A stretch of 64,000 nt of DNA from Dipteris shenzhenensis (Eukaryota > Polypodiophyta > Polypodiopsida > Gleicheniales): the NCBI GenBank assembly GCA_047967505.1, contig CM106538.1. One strand, given 5' to 3'. Positions 23,337 to 34,896 of the stretch are shown piece after piece (position 1 is the stretch's first letter; each line of letters starts with the position of its first letter). Under the pieces are notes generated by a model, which was given only the letters and a program-made list of their open reading frames with translations, had not been told where the DNA came from and ran no database searches. The position numbers and the translations under genes are program-made.

Positions 23337-23448
23337 TCTCCTCCTCCCTCCTCCTCCTCCCTTCTCCTCCTCCCTCTTCCTCCTCCTCCTCCTCCCTCCT
23401 CCTCCTCCTCCTCCCTCTTCCTCCTCCTCCTCCCTCCTCCTCCTCTTA
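23337..23448. repeat. (CTC)n-rich tract
   Basis: Nearly pure CTC/CCT repeats at the 3' side of the LTR. The matching GAG-rich tract lies at about 63,260-63,350 on the opposite strand. Confidence 0.95.
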
Positions 23449-24172
23449 ATAGAAGCATTCCAAATCCTTTTTGGCATGGGATTTTCCTCTAGATTTGCTT
23501 CTAGACTTGCTTGTTTTTTTGTCATGGTATTTCCCCTTGGAATATGACCTCCCTCTCACATTGAGAGCACTTGAACTTTTAGTTCTAGCATTGTTCTTTC
23601 TATTTACCTCCTCAATGAGAAGGCTACTCTCAACAGCTTGTCAGGCCTCCCACACAGGCTGAATTGCTTATAGCAGTCCTAAAAGTGTCCCAACTTTTAG
23701 GAAGGGTGACCAATAAGAACATTGCCTTAACTGAGTCATAAAAGGCAATTTTTTGAGTTGAAAGTTGACTGAAAATTATGTTAAACTCATTTAAATGGCT
23801 AGACATTGAAGTCCCTTCTTCCATGCGAAGAACTATGAGTTTCTTTAGCCAATACACTTGACAAGTGGCACTTTGCTTCTCATAAAGGTCATGCAACTTT
23901 GTCCACACACCATAGGCACCACCTGTAGTATCTTTCACTTTGAAATACACCAATTTTGAAAGTGTGAGCATGATCGTGGAGCATGCAAACTGATCCAATT
24001 CTTTCCACTCTTCATCATCTTTCCAATCCTCTGGCTTTATGCCTTTGCATTTTATAGGCTTTACTTGCTTCTTCTGCACCAGAACATTGTAGATTTGCTC
24101 CTTCCAATAGGAGAAGTTTATGCCATCCAACTTCTCAATGTTAAACAATGCATTCTTTGATGCCGAAGCCAT
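23449..24172 (-). pseudogene. copia I gag (UBN2 domain), truncated at the zinc knuckle
   Basis: Start ATG at 24,172 (ATG GCT TCG GCA). The frame holds NIEKLDGINFSYWKEQIYN near the N-terminus, a GVWTKLHDLYE helix and LVTLPKSWDTFRTAI, all typical of copia gag UBN2 proteins. It is open to about 23,630. After a frame change a Lys/Ser/Arg-rich tail leads to KDLECFY, the first part of a CCHC knuckle, where the sequence passes into the CTC tract. Gag forms the particle that packages element RNA. Confidence 0.85.
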
Positions 24173-24364
24173 CACAATGGATGACAGAACAATTAGGATA
24201 CACTACACCAATGTACCAAACTCAAGCCCAAAAGATATCAACTGCAATGACAACAGCCACACTGTCACTGTCACAAATACATGTTCTGCTGTAAGTGACC
24301 TTAGGGCATCCCAAAACTAGCCAATAGATTTTGCACGGTAGCTCCATGCAAAAAGTGTGAATAG

Positions 24365-24905
24365 AAGAAATGTAGCTTGTAGAAAACTCTACAACTTCTC
24401 AGTTTATAGCAAGTCCAAAATCCTTACAGATTTCCTTATATCTACTGTTGGAAGCCACCACCTGCAAACTTTTAGTGCTGTAATAACAGTCTATAACAGT
24501 TTTGGCTTGTTTTGAACTGTCAATATCTTCCCAACCGTCGGTTGCCTTTGCTGTAAACACCAAAGTTGTAGACAACCAATATATCTACAAACTTCTAGTT
24601 CACTGCAAGTCCAAATTCATTATGGATTTTTTTGATATTCACTGCTGAACGCAGCCCCCTGCTCACTTTTTCTAGTTGTCATAAACTGTCAAAACTGTAA
24701 ATCATGGGCATACAGGGCATCATAGCTTTTTCTCTAAATCTCGAACTAAGACGCTTTCAAAAACAAGATTGTAGATTATCCAAAAAAATAATACTTCTTA
24801 GTTCAATTCAGAAGACAATTCCTCATGGATTCTCTGATATTCATTTCTGAAAACAGCAACCTGCTCAATTTTTACTGCTGTCACAAGACTGCAAACTCCC
24901 AATCA
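24365..24905. repeat. three diverged ~200-bp tandem copies in the copia I leader
   Basis: Homologous blocks centred on AGTCCAAA..TTATATCTACTG (about 24,410), AGTCCAAATTCATTATGG (24,605) and AGACAATTCCTCATGG (24,810), each followed after some 40 bases by a CACCTGCAAACTT- or CCTGCTCA-like string. Period is about 196-203 bp. Confidence 0.7.
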
Positions 24906-25534
24906 CCAACTTTTCTTGAAGCATTTGAGGCATAAACTCCAATGAAATAGCCCAACAATTCTGAAAATTGTTATCCAAAAAATTCCCTTAGTGGGAAGAG
25001 TATTGCACTCACAAAAATAATCCCTTCCTGGGATACAAGACAGTTTCAGAAAAACACTGCTCACTTATGCTCACTTTTTCAGCTAAACAAAGGCTCAAAA
25101 CGCATCAATTGTAAGCAATCACTTTCAGCAAACCTTTGGCTTGATACGCATCAAATTAAAGGCATAAACCCAACTGAAATCTGAATGTACCAACCACCTT
25201 TGATCAACTGATGTCTGCCACAAGAAAAAGACGTTTTTTTGCTTTCGGGCCCCAAAAAAGCAACTTCTAATGGCTGGAATTGCAGAGCAGTAGGTGGTTT
25301 TGATCGTAGATGGATAATATTCCTTCTCCCCTGCTCAAACAAGGCAATAGATTGCTGAAACAATCGAGGCAACCTGATATATAAGGCTGAAATAGTAAAA
25401 ACGAGCTAGTATATGTCAAAATACAGCTCCCTGGGGCAGCCCACGGGTAGTAGGAGACTCCACGCAACAAGTTTGGGCTCTTGGCATAGCAACACCGCAA
25501 TGCTACAGTCTCCTTGTTGGCTTTGCTCAACCAA

Positions 25535-25546
25535 GCTCTGATACCA
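25535..25546 (-). promoter_or_regulatory. primer-binding site of copia I
   Basis: TGGTATCAGAGC on the minus strand, the canonical copia site complementary to the 3' end of initiator tRNA-Met, two bases from the LTR end. Confidence 0.9.
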
Positions 25547-25905
25547 GTTGATGGAGAGGAGGTCTTATCGGAGAGCAACAAAGAAAGGGAGAACACCCAA
25601 AATTGTCGGTGCTAACTCACCCAGATCAAGGTAAGCTCTTATTATGTATGTATGGTACAAAGGGGTATATACTAGGCCATTGGCCTTTACCACCCTTAAG
25701 ACCACCTCCCCCTAAAAAAAGCCAATTTTACCCCTACTTTAATCCCTCATAACTCATGTGTTTGGGACCCACACTGGACCCCCTTTGAGCATAGATTTCA
25801 CACATGAAAACACCACGCTACGGGGTATTTTTCAAGCCCATTGCACACCATTTTGGCATCACTAGCACTTGCTCATTGGCACCCCTGTGTGAGCCTGGTT
25901 TCACA

Positions 25906-26259
25906 TAAATTTGCTCGTATCTTCACGTCGTGAGCTCCGATTAATGATCCATCTGCACCGACACAGTTCCCTACACACGTAGGATAATCTTAGGCACATT
26001 ATTAACACGACAGTCCCTACACAAACTAACACTACTCTAACCCTCTCAACAAAACTACATCCACACCTGCACTTGCGACAGAGACACCCTTTGCAAATCT
26101 TGCCCAATATGCATGCAGCTATGTTTCGACCAATGCCTCCAACTCCAATGCTCACCAAATCCGAATACAACCCCACTGCAACCACCACCTCTGACAATTC
26201 TCTATCCCAAATCCCCCCCTAAAATTCAATCACTCCCTTTGACTCCTCCACGCCACAAC
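25906..26259. other. leader of gypsy B upstream of gag
   Basis: About 350 bp without an ORF of note. It probably includes the end of the 5' LTR or the untranslated leader of gypsy B, but no primer-binding site is convincing. Confidence 0.4.
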
Positions 26260-28180
26260 ATGGCTGGACGCCATCGCGACAATGATGGGGATATCGACCT
26301 TGATGCAGAGGATGACAATTTCTTTAATTGAAGAAATAATAACACTCAAGGCAGGCACCCTTTGGAAAAACTAGAAATTCCCAAATATAATGGTAGGGGA
26401 GATCCAGCCCGATTCCTCCAGCATTTTGATGCCGCACGCCGCACAGGTGGAGATCAATCCCATGAAACCAAGGTGGCTTAGTTTCCCATGGCCTTAATTG
26501 ATGAAGCATTTGAATGGTACCTAGACCTTCTAGTGGAAGAGCGTGCCACATGGGACCTACTTCAAACAGAACTTAAATGACACTTTCAAATAGAGAGGGT
26601 AGAAGATGATCCCGCTCTCCAACTAAGGAAGATCGAACAAGTTCGTCGAGAAGATGTACGCACGTACCTAGGTAAGATGAAAAGATTAATCACCAAATGT
26701 GACCCACGCCCAGATGCAGAGTACCTCATGGCATGGTTCATTGCAGGACTAAGAAAGAAAATCTGAAAGGATATGAAAAAGATTAGCAGTTGTGAAACAT
26801 TCTGTGCTGCTCATGGGGCAGCCATTGACATCGAGGATGGCATGATTGACTCAGATACTAGCAGTGATGACGGCAGATCTAGTACACGAGATAAGTGCTC
26901 GAAAAAAGATAAATCCAAGTCCACTGCTAAAACATCAAATGAAGATCGCCTAGAAGCCATGACCACGAAGCTAAAAGAAGACATGATGTAGGCCATGGAA
27001 CAAAAACTTCACTTGTCTCAGTCGCCAACTCAGACATATCCACAGTGAGAAAATGTCTGGTGTCCACACTGCATGGCCAATCATACAACAAATGAGTGCC
27101 CGGTCCTAAGAGCTAGGATTACCACACAAGCAAATCCACCGCCAAGGTTGTGGTGCCATATCTGCATCGTCGATGGCCATGATGAAAACAGTTGCATCTT
27201 CAACATGCGCAACAACCCGCCTCGACCTCAACAATACCAAGCGGCACCCACGCTAGTATACAGGCAACTGGCACTTGCACAAGTGCCCCAGCTCCAAGGC
27301 TAAATCCTGTTCCTATTCAGACACAAGTCCCACAACTAGTTAGGAATCCGAATCCACAACCATATCCAAGAGCACCAAATCCAGCTCCTCAGGCAGTTCC
27401 AATACATCAATTATAAGCCGAGGAAGTAGAATCGTCATTTGAGTATGAAACAGAGTACCCAGTGTACTATGTAGAAGGTGTAGAGGGTCTAATACTAGTT
27501 TATGCAAATCAAGTACATCCCAACACACATCGAGCACCAATCAAGTACTACGGTTGTGGAGAAAATCACCGGATCATAGAGTGCCCTCATCATGGTAGCC
27601 CAGCTACTTTCCAACCACTCTGTAGAGATTATTGCATAGGACATGCCTATATGGATTGTCCCATGAAAAATAAAGTCCCACAACAAACAAAGGTTAAGCC
27701 TGACGTCCCAATCGGCATCATTGGGATAGACAATCAAAGTCTAGGTCCGGCAAGTGTAATATCACAACCTGTAAATGTAATTGCACGCCAATAGAAAGAG
27801 GCCACCAAGGACCCTAACATTCCAATTCAATAAAGGCGAATTCTTAAAAAGAAAGCACAAGTGCCTCCACCTCTGCCAAGTAATGAGTAGCCGAGCTCAT
27901 CCACATCAACTCCTGAGCCTCAAATAAAAGAAGCTCTATACCCAAATGCGAGGTGGAGAAGGCTCGTTTTCAGGCACTTCAACAATGGGTACAAAAGGAA
28001 TAAGCTCAATTTGAGGCTGAGAAACAAGCTCAATTTGAGGTTGAGAAACAAGCTCAAGACCCAATCCATGACTTGGCCCCACAAAGTATTGATACTGTAC
28101 TCGAGCCTCTGTTTAACAACATACTCCACAACATAATGTACCGCCACATCAACTTGAAGGAGCCGCACTCTCTAGCATCC
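26260..28180 (+). pseudogene. gypsy B gag with four Cys/His knuckles
   Basis: Starts MAGRHRDNDG at 26,260. A gag core follows (LEIPKYNGRGDPARFLQHF, EAFEWYLDL, LGKMKRLITKCDP) and an acidic/Lys-rich linker. Knuckle-like motifs lie at about 27,058 (CPHCMANHTTNEC), 27,150 (CHICIVDGHDENSC), 27,545 (YGCGENHRIIEC) and 27,622 (CRDYCIGHAYMDC). Stops interrupt the frame at several points, including 26,328, and the frame changes before 27,462. Gag builds the particle and binds the RNA. Confidence 0.8.
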
Positions 28181-28259
28181 TGAGTTGCCCTGTGTCAATT
28201 CCCATCAGAATCCTCCTATGAAATCGTCCCAATCTCTGGGAGAGTTTCAAAGGATGGAT

Positions 28260-28800
28260 TGAACTCGCAAATCCCCCTCCACCTATGAACGACATCAAAG
28301 ATATCGATGTGCAAATGGGTGAGAACATACGCAACATTATTGTGCCTTTGATCCACAAGGAATATAATGAAGTCCAAGCCATAGTAGATCGTAGAGCGGG
28401 TGTAAATTGTCCTATCAAAGGAGCTCTATGAAGAATGGGGTCTCCCACCAATGCAAAAGGCTAATTTCAACATACGCCTTGTCAATGATTCATGGGCTAA
28501 ACCCTTGGGAATAGTAAATGGCATGTCCACAAAGATTGCAGGAGTCCGCTTTTCCCTTCAATTAACAAGCTTGGATCTCTCCAAAGAATCCTATCAAATC
28601 TTACTGGGACATCCTTGGTTATGGGAAGCATCAGTCGATGACTGGGGAGCTGATAGATTGACAATCTAGAATCACGACACAACAGTCAGAGTGAATGTGG
28701 AAACAGGAGCTATAAAACCAATTATACTTAGAGCATTGGATAACACATCTTTCACGACAATCTCAAGCAAATCAGCTCCCTCGCAACAGCATGCCATAGC
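28260..28800 (+). pseudogene. gypsy B protease domain
   Basis: An AIVDRRAGVN string (about 28,380) stands where retropepsins have D-S/T-G, so the active-site loop is altered. After a frame change QLTSLDLSKESYQILLGHPWL (about 28,560-28,620) is the conserved C-terminal ILLG-hPWL block of plant gypsy proteases. No ORF spans it. Confidence 0.75.
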
Positions 28801-29840
28801 GGGTGACTCAAAAAGCAATGCCAATACCTAGATACAAACATTGGCAACCATCGACAACTACCATTCATTAGACCCCATCTTCTCAGAGATTGATGCTAAG
28901 GTGCTGTAGGTAGATCCTCCACTCACACATGAAGAACCAATCAATCTAGACGTGCCATTCTTTATGACTGACCTCGAGTGGGATAATGAACCTGAAGAAG
29001 GTACCCATACCAATGATGACTCAGATTTTCCTTGGGACCTTGAAACTGAGGCTGAGAATGCTAAAATTGAAGATCAAATCTTTGATAATGACTTAGCCAT
29101 TCTGCATGCCCTAATGGCAGTCAAACTCTTAAAAGTTGAATAACAACAGAAGATCCCACAAGAAAGCTGAAGGAGAAAATCATAGAAAAGCCAAGGCCGA
29201 ACACTTCAATGAATTTGAATGAGTCCAAACAAGGATCGTCGAATTGTACCTTGCAAAGCCAGCTCCCTCCAAATCAGAACCATCGCCTCTGAATGGTCCC
29301 TTGAGGGACTGGAAGGAGTATGCATAGCATATGAACCCTTACTTGGAAACACCTTACCAGTGGAAAAGTTACCCCACAGTTCCCAACGTAAGAAGTTTCA
29401 AAAATATAAGCCACATGTGCGGATGAATCTCAATCAAGAGACTTCAAAAAAAGAAAGTCAAAAAGAGCCTAACAAATTGGTAAATAAATCTATGCCACCC
29501 AGTACACATGGCACATGTTAGGCTACTTTAACACCATTAGAGGCCGATCTTTGAGAAGTGTCGAAATACTTCAAGAATTACACAAGTGGCAGTGTGCCAA
29601 TAGCAATGCCAAGACCACTAAAAGAATCTAGAGTGCAAGAAACTGATAGCATTCCAAAAACTCCAATGTATGAGGGACCGACAAAAACATGCACAATAAA
29701 CCTCACCCTTATAGGGGAAGAAGAAAAACTGGGTTTCATTGGGAAACAACTTCGACAAGAAGATGAAACCAAATGCAAAGCACTCCTAATGGAATACCCT
29801 GACTACCTAGCATGGTCATACAAAGAGATGTAAGGAATTT
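28801..29840 (+). pseudogene. gypsy B protease-RT linker
   Basis: Three open segments in one frame (28,952-29,143; 29,219-29,521; 29,558-29,833). The first is acidic. The last ends LMEYPDYLAWSYKEM, the usual lead-in to a plant gypsy reverse transcriptase. Confidence 0.65.
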
Positions 29841-31346
29841 CACGAGACGTGCCAATACACACAATACCTATAAGGGAAGGTGCTCACCCTAAGGTATGTG
29901 GACCTTATCGCACAAATTCTAAATACTGCACCATGGTTTATGATGACAAGCTAGAAAAACTCCTAGATGCCGGATTCATCTATGAGATAGAGCACACTGC
30001 TTGGGTTTCACCCATCATCATTGTGCCTAAATGCAACAAGAAGCTCAGAAATGCGTAAACTTAAAAAATGTGAATGTCGCCACAATTAGGGATCACTATC
30101 CCCTACCCTTAATAGAAATACTGTTGGAAAAAGTGGCAGGCTCTGAAATATATAGCTTCTTGGATGGCTTTAGTGGCTATAACCAAGTGCAAATTGCTCC
30201 TTAAGACCAATCAAAAACAGCATTTGCTACAAAATGGGGTATTTTTGCATATAGAGTCATGCCATTTGGCCTTTGTAATGCGCTGGCCACATTCCAATGA
30301 GTCATGTTCACAGCTTTCAAGTCATTTTTGAATACATTTTTACAGGTGTTATTGGATGATTTGTGCATCCATTCGAAAAAAAAGACCACTTCAAATGTCT
30401 TGAAGTAGTATTGATTAAATGCAGGGAGTATGGCATCTCCCTAAATCCAACAAAATGCCAGTTCATGGTCACCCACGGAGTTGTTTTGGGACACATCGTC
30501 TCTCAACATGGGATTGCAACCACTGACATGGACAAAATCCAAATTGCCTCCTCCTACAAATTCCAAAGGTGTACAGGTCTTTATGGGACATGCTGGCTAT
30601 TATAGAAGCTTTATATTGTGGTATGCCATGATAGCTAGACCAATTTATAAATTATTAGTGCAACTCTTATGGACCGAAGAGTGCGACCAAGCCTTTGAGC
30701 TTTTAAACTGGCACCTAATCACAACACCCATCCTTATATCTCCCAATTGGGATATTGATTTTCATGTTCATACAGACAAATCCAAGTATGCAATTGGGAG
30801 TGTGCTTTGTCAACCTGGTGAACATAAGAAAGACTACCCATTCTACTTCACCAATCATCTCGATAACTCAATGATGCAGAGAACAACTATACCACCATAG
30901 AAAGAGAAGCCCCAGCAATGGTGTATAGTGTAAAGAAAATTTGGCACTATTTACTAGCGAATGATTTTGTCTTCTACACCGACTATCAAGCATTACTTTA
31001 TCTTGTGAACCGTCTATGTACAATAGGAAGAATAACCAGATGGCTCCTCTCGCTTCAAGAATTCAACTTCAAAATAGTGGTCCGCAAAGGTGCCCAACAC
31101 TACATTTCCGATCACATGTCTCATGTCAAGTCGAGAGAAGAAGCCATTGGAGTAGAAGACGATGTACCAGATGCCATACAATTTCAAATAGATGATGTTC
31201 CAAAGTGGTATGGAGATATCATTGGTTACTTAATGGCAGGAAGACCACCCCCTAAAATGAAAGCAGTAGATGCCAAAAAATTGATTCTAAATGCTGCACC
31301 CTATCAACTTATTGCAGGACAATGGTACAAGATGGGCAAGGACTAG
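29841..31346 (+). pseudogene. gypsy B reverse transcriptase and RNase H
   Basis: RT motifs in order: KLLDAGFIYEIEHTAWVSPI (about 29,950), [33 protein letters not shown], and the catalytic region VLLDDLCIHS at about 30,347-30,375 (the Asp pair retained). GVVLGHIVSQHGIA follows. The RNase H part has FHVHTDKSKYAIG (30,765) and a TDYQALLYLVN-type block (30,980). Stops and several frame changes break it. It would copy element RNA into DNA; this copy cannot. Confidence 0.88.
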
Positions 31347-32425
31347 ATATCAAGAAGATGTGTAATGCCTCATGAGGTCATGCCAATCTTGAGTGAAGTC
31401 CATGAAAGCATTGCAAGAGGACACTTCCAAGGGGAATCCACAACAAGAAAAGTTCTCCTCACAGGCTACTGGTGGCCAACACTGTGGGCAGATGCCTATG
31501 AATATGTAAAAGGCTGTGATGTATGCCAATGGACTACTAAACCACAACACAAAGACTTCAATCCCCTAGCAACAGTTGTTGCACAAAGACCATTTGAAAA
31601 ATGGGGGGTTGACTATGTGGGTCCCATACATCCATCTGCAAAAGGAACACATGCATGCTACATCATTGTGGTCACTGATTACTTTACAAAATGGGCTGAA
31701 GCTAAAGCAGTCAGAAAGGCAGATGCCAGAAGCACAACAAGATTCCTATACGAAAATGTGATCACCCAATTCGGATGCCCCATTGAAATTGTGTCGGATA
31801 GAGGCACACATTTTGTCAATGAGATAATCCAAGAACTCTTGTCTAGCTTTATGGTAATCCATAGAAAAAGCACACCCTACTACCCCCAAGGGAATGGACA
31901 GGCCGAATCCACCAACAAAATAATATGCATTATCCTCACCAAGGTAGTAGACCCATAGTGTTCTGATTGGGTAGAGAAACTGAATGCAGCCTTATGGGCA
32001 TATAGAACCACACTCAAGGTCAGTATAGGGAACACACCTTTTCAATTAGTGTACATCCTTGAAGCTGTGGTCCCAATAGAATTTGTAATACCAAGCGTAT
32101 GCATAGCAGGAATGCATGGGAGACCATGAATCCTTGAAAGAAAGACTCTATCATTAGAGAAGCATACATAGAAAAGACTAGTAGCCTACCATGCCATGAC
32201 AACAAAAAAACGCAGAAGAAAGGCATGGTTTGATAGAAATCTTAAAGCTAAAGACATCAAGGAAGGTGACTTGGTCCTGTTTTACAATGCCAAAGTACAC
32301 AAAGGGAAACTAAAGTATCTAGGTCAAGGAACCTACCAAGTACAAAAGATGAATCCCATCAGAGCTGTACTACTAGAAACATTGGATGGAGTCCAATTCA
32401 ACACAAGAATAAACGAGAGCTAACT
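31347..32425 (+). pseudogene. gypsy B integrase
   Basis: A 197-codon open frame (31,365-31,958) holds an H2C2-type zinc module (HESIARGHF..CDVCQ) and the catalytic core: VDYVGPI, SDRGTHF and NGQAESTNK supply the D, D and E. A stop at 31,956 is followed by a weaker stretch, then a C-terminal domain at 32,196-32,423 (KEGDLVLFYNAKVHKGKL). There is no sign of a chromodomain. Integrase joins element DNA to the chromosome. Confidence 0.88.
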
Positions 32426-33227
32426 AAAGTGCTACTACATCAACATGTAAGCTATCCTCGACAAAAATCAAGATTTTGGAAACCAAGTCTTCCTTAGGTA
32501 GGATAAGATTGTCTCATGCACACTCACTGGTATATGCACATTTTTGCACATTAAGGAAGACCTAGTCAATTTTGTATTAGGGATGATTGAGTCTTAGTTT
32601 CCCTATTAAATCCCACAAATAAGCATAGAGTTAGAGACATCACGTGCACTCACATGATTTTGCATAGGCACATAATAGATTGCATCAATAATAGTATCAC
32701 ACACTTTCATTCCATACTCTCAAAGCATGGAATGAATTCACAACTAGGACAAGAAGCTATGCCAAAACTCAAGATGAATTGGAAAAAGAGTCTGCAGCCT
32801 CAGCAACGAGACCCCCGCCAAACATCACAGCCATCTCCTAAATGTTAAAATATCAGACTTGCATACAAACTCATATACAAGATCAATGATACGGGTGCAA
32901 TCACATCCAACATGTATGCAAGATAGGAAGAAATGCCAGCCTCAACAATGAGACCCCCACCAAACCTCTTCCCAAGAAGATTCGATGGCAAAGTCTGCAG
33001 CCTCAACAATGAGATCCCCTCTAAAATTCACAGCCATCTACCCCTCCTCAAGAGGAGATAAGCTTCCTGACTATACAGACCATAAATTGTATGGTGCAAA
33101 AGCATTACAGCAAGAACGACTCGCATGCCACAAGCTCAACAGCCATTGGGTTAGCACATGGCATCCCAACTCCAAAATCAAAATAAGCCATAACCTGAGG
33201 ACGGGTAATAAAATGGATCCGGGAGTA
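32426..33227 (+). other. gypsy B 3' noncoding region
   Basis: No gene. Three copies of a GCCTCAACAATGAGA-type string followed by CCCC lie at about 32,797, 32,939 and 32,999. The end AAAATGGATCCGGGAG (about 33,210-33,225) abuts the LTR and is the candidate polypurine-type tract. The same sequence precedes the LTR at the window's right edge. Confidence 0.65.
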
Positions 33228-33326
33228 TATTGTCTCTATGCCAACATGGACATAGGTACAACATAATGTGTGTGTAGAGTAGTAGTAAAGCTCCACTTGT
33301 ACTTGCATAAGGCTAGAAATAATCCG
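33228..33326 (+). repeat. 3' LTR fragment of gypsy B
   Basis: Matches the first 100 bp of the 22,619 LTR (GCATAAGGCTAGAAATAATCC in both), then switches to copia A LTR sequence. Its first dinucleotide is TA instead of TG. Confidence 0.8.
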
Positions 33327-33375
33327 TGAGAAAGATGCAAGTAAGACTCCTTCCTTCTCTCCCACTCTCTTCACA

Positions 33376-33387
33376 TGGTGTCAGAGC
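33376..33387 (+). promoter_or_regulatory. primer-binding site of copia A
   Basis: TGGTGTCAGAGC directly after the LTR end, one mismatch to the copia consensus for initiator tRNA-Met. Confidence 0.85.
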
Positions 33388-33925
33388 TCGGTTCGTGGTA
33401 AGGAGCTCAAGAAAGAAAACCAAGTTCGTGGCATCCTAGTAAGAGGATTAGTGTTGCTTTCTTTTTTTTTCGAGTTTGGGAGCAAATCTCTGCAGGTAGC
33501 ACAACCGGAAAGTGCAAGAGTGCACTGTCTCAGATTGGGTTGCCCTTCGTGGTATGGCAAGAGGGTAGTATATGCTACAAGAGAGGGCGATGCCCATGGT
33601 GAAACTATTTTTTTGATTCGAGGCCATTTTGGGGCCCATTTCGGTGGCAGAAGTTTTTTGCAGGCACTCAAGAAAGAGCCCTTTTTTTGCTGTGCGACCA
33701 CTGTTCTATAGGTCGGTGAAAAGTTATCGTAGAAATTACATCATATGCCTGGGCACAGAGATATTGGGAGTGATAGAATCATTCTTATTGCCTATTGATG
33801 CATAATCATCAAGTTAGGAAGTGACTGTGTGGTCAAATACCACTCTCGTCAGTTTTGCAGATTTGCCCTTGTGAGACAGAAGTTGTGTTTTTTTGCAATG
33901 ACAGAATATTTTGCAGTGTTCTATA

Positions 33926-34896
33926 ATGGCATCTGATGCTCTTTCATAGATTGTCACTAAAAAGCTTGACAAGAACAACTTCCAAGCATGGAAGTTTAGA
34001 ATGACGAATTTCCTTAAGGGAAAAGGCTATTGGGAGTTCATTATTGGAGCTGAATAAGAACCAGTTTTTCCTAATGTTCCCAATCAACAGGATTTGGAGG
34101 CATTTAAAGGCTAGCATGAGAGAGCCAGAAAAGTTATGTATTGGTTATCTATCAATATTTCAAATTCTATGATTGTGCATATACAGGATGCAAGCACGCC
34201 AAAGGGGGCATGAGATACTTTGACAAAAATGTATAGCACAAATACGCAAGCCAAGAAAATACGCTCAAGCAGGAGTTGCATAATATGCAGAGAGAAAATA
34301 TGAGCATCAATGACTACCACATGAAGGTGAAGAAGATTGTAGATGCACTTGCTTATATTGGGTTATCAGTGGAAGATGATGATTTAGTTTCTGTGACCTT
34401 GAATGGTCTAGGAAAGGATTATGCACAATTCTGGACATCCATTGCCATCCGTGAGAATTTTTTTGATTTCGAGGAGTTGATTGCTCTTCTAATTTCTGAA
34501 GAGCAGAGAAATGGTGGTGCATCTTCTTCAGGAGAAACTTCAAAAGAAACTGTCTTCTACTCAAATGCTAGAAGAGGTGGAGATAGAGGTAGAGCAGGCC
34601 GATTTGGAGGCCATACTAGAAATCAGAATATGCAGCAAATTCAAGAAAACCAGTCCTATGGAGGAGGACATGGTAACTTTAGAGGCAGGGGGAGCCAAAG
34701 AGATCGTGGTGGATGGCAAAGAGGCCAAAATGCAAACAGCAATGTTGAATGCTACTACTATGGTGAAATGGGTCATATGGTTAAAGATTGCTATAAAAAG
34801 CAGAATGACATCATGATTGAAAAATTGCAGCAAGGCAATTATGCATCCTGTAGTAGACGGGGTGATGACAGAAATGAGCATCTGTTTATGGTGTAG
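33926..34896 (+). pseudogene. copia A gag
   Basis: ATG at 33,926. The UBN2 domain has KLDKNNFQAWKFRMTNFLKG and MNINDYHMKVKK-type helices (34,276 onward), followed by a Gly/Arg-rich stretch and a knuckle at about 34,747 reading CYYYGEMGHMVKDC, in which Tyr replaces the second Cys. Stops occur in the first half (for example 33,950 and 34,056), so no full protein is made. Confidence 0.85.

Larger units (their letters stand above)
22619..23448 (+). repeat. 5' LTR of gypsy B (incomplete at its 3' end)
   Basis: Contains, in order, a 100-bp block shared with 33,228-33,326, a 13-bp minisatellite, a TATA box (23,156-23,163), a block with CATAATGGAATGAAGCCC, and a CTC-rich tract where copia I interrupts it. 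The same order occurs on the minus strand at about 63,960-63,200. Confidence 0.8.
23449..25905 (-). mobile_element. Ty1/copia fragment I: LTR, primer site, long leader, gag
   Basis: Minus-strand copy with an LTR ending CTCCATCA at 25,549, a primer-binding site, a leader of about 1.36 kb and a gag gene that stops short at 23,449. Pol and the 3' LTR are missing. The LTR's outer end is set at 25,905 (TGTGAAACCAGG on the minus strand) with low confidence; an alternative start is TGTGGGTCCC at 25,773. Its low-coordinate end meets the CTC tract of the gypsy LTR. Confidence 0.7.
22619..33326 (+). mobile_element. Ty3/gypsy element B, interrupted and 3'-truncated
   Basis: The 5' LTR starts TGTGGTCTCTATGCC at 22,619. 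Gag, protease, RT, RNase H and integrase follow in order on the plus strand (26,260-32,425). The 3' LTR starts at 33,228 with the same sequence (TATTGTCTCTATGCC) after the purine-rich string GGATCCGGGAG. It is cut at about 33,326, where copia A begins. A minus-strand copia fragment (23,449-25,905) lies between the 5' LTR and gag. Many stops and at least five frame changes mean the element is dead. Part assignment is by colinearity and LTR identity, so a chimera of two copies of the family is possible. Confidence 0.75.

Noticed and set aside
25549-25790. Polypurine-like AAAGGGGGTCCAG beside the copia I LTR, suggesting two tandem elements sharing an LTR
   Set aside because: The alternative outer end at 25,905 gives a more usual LTR length, and no second internal region is seen.
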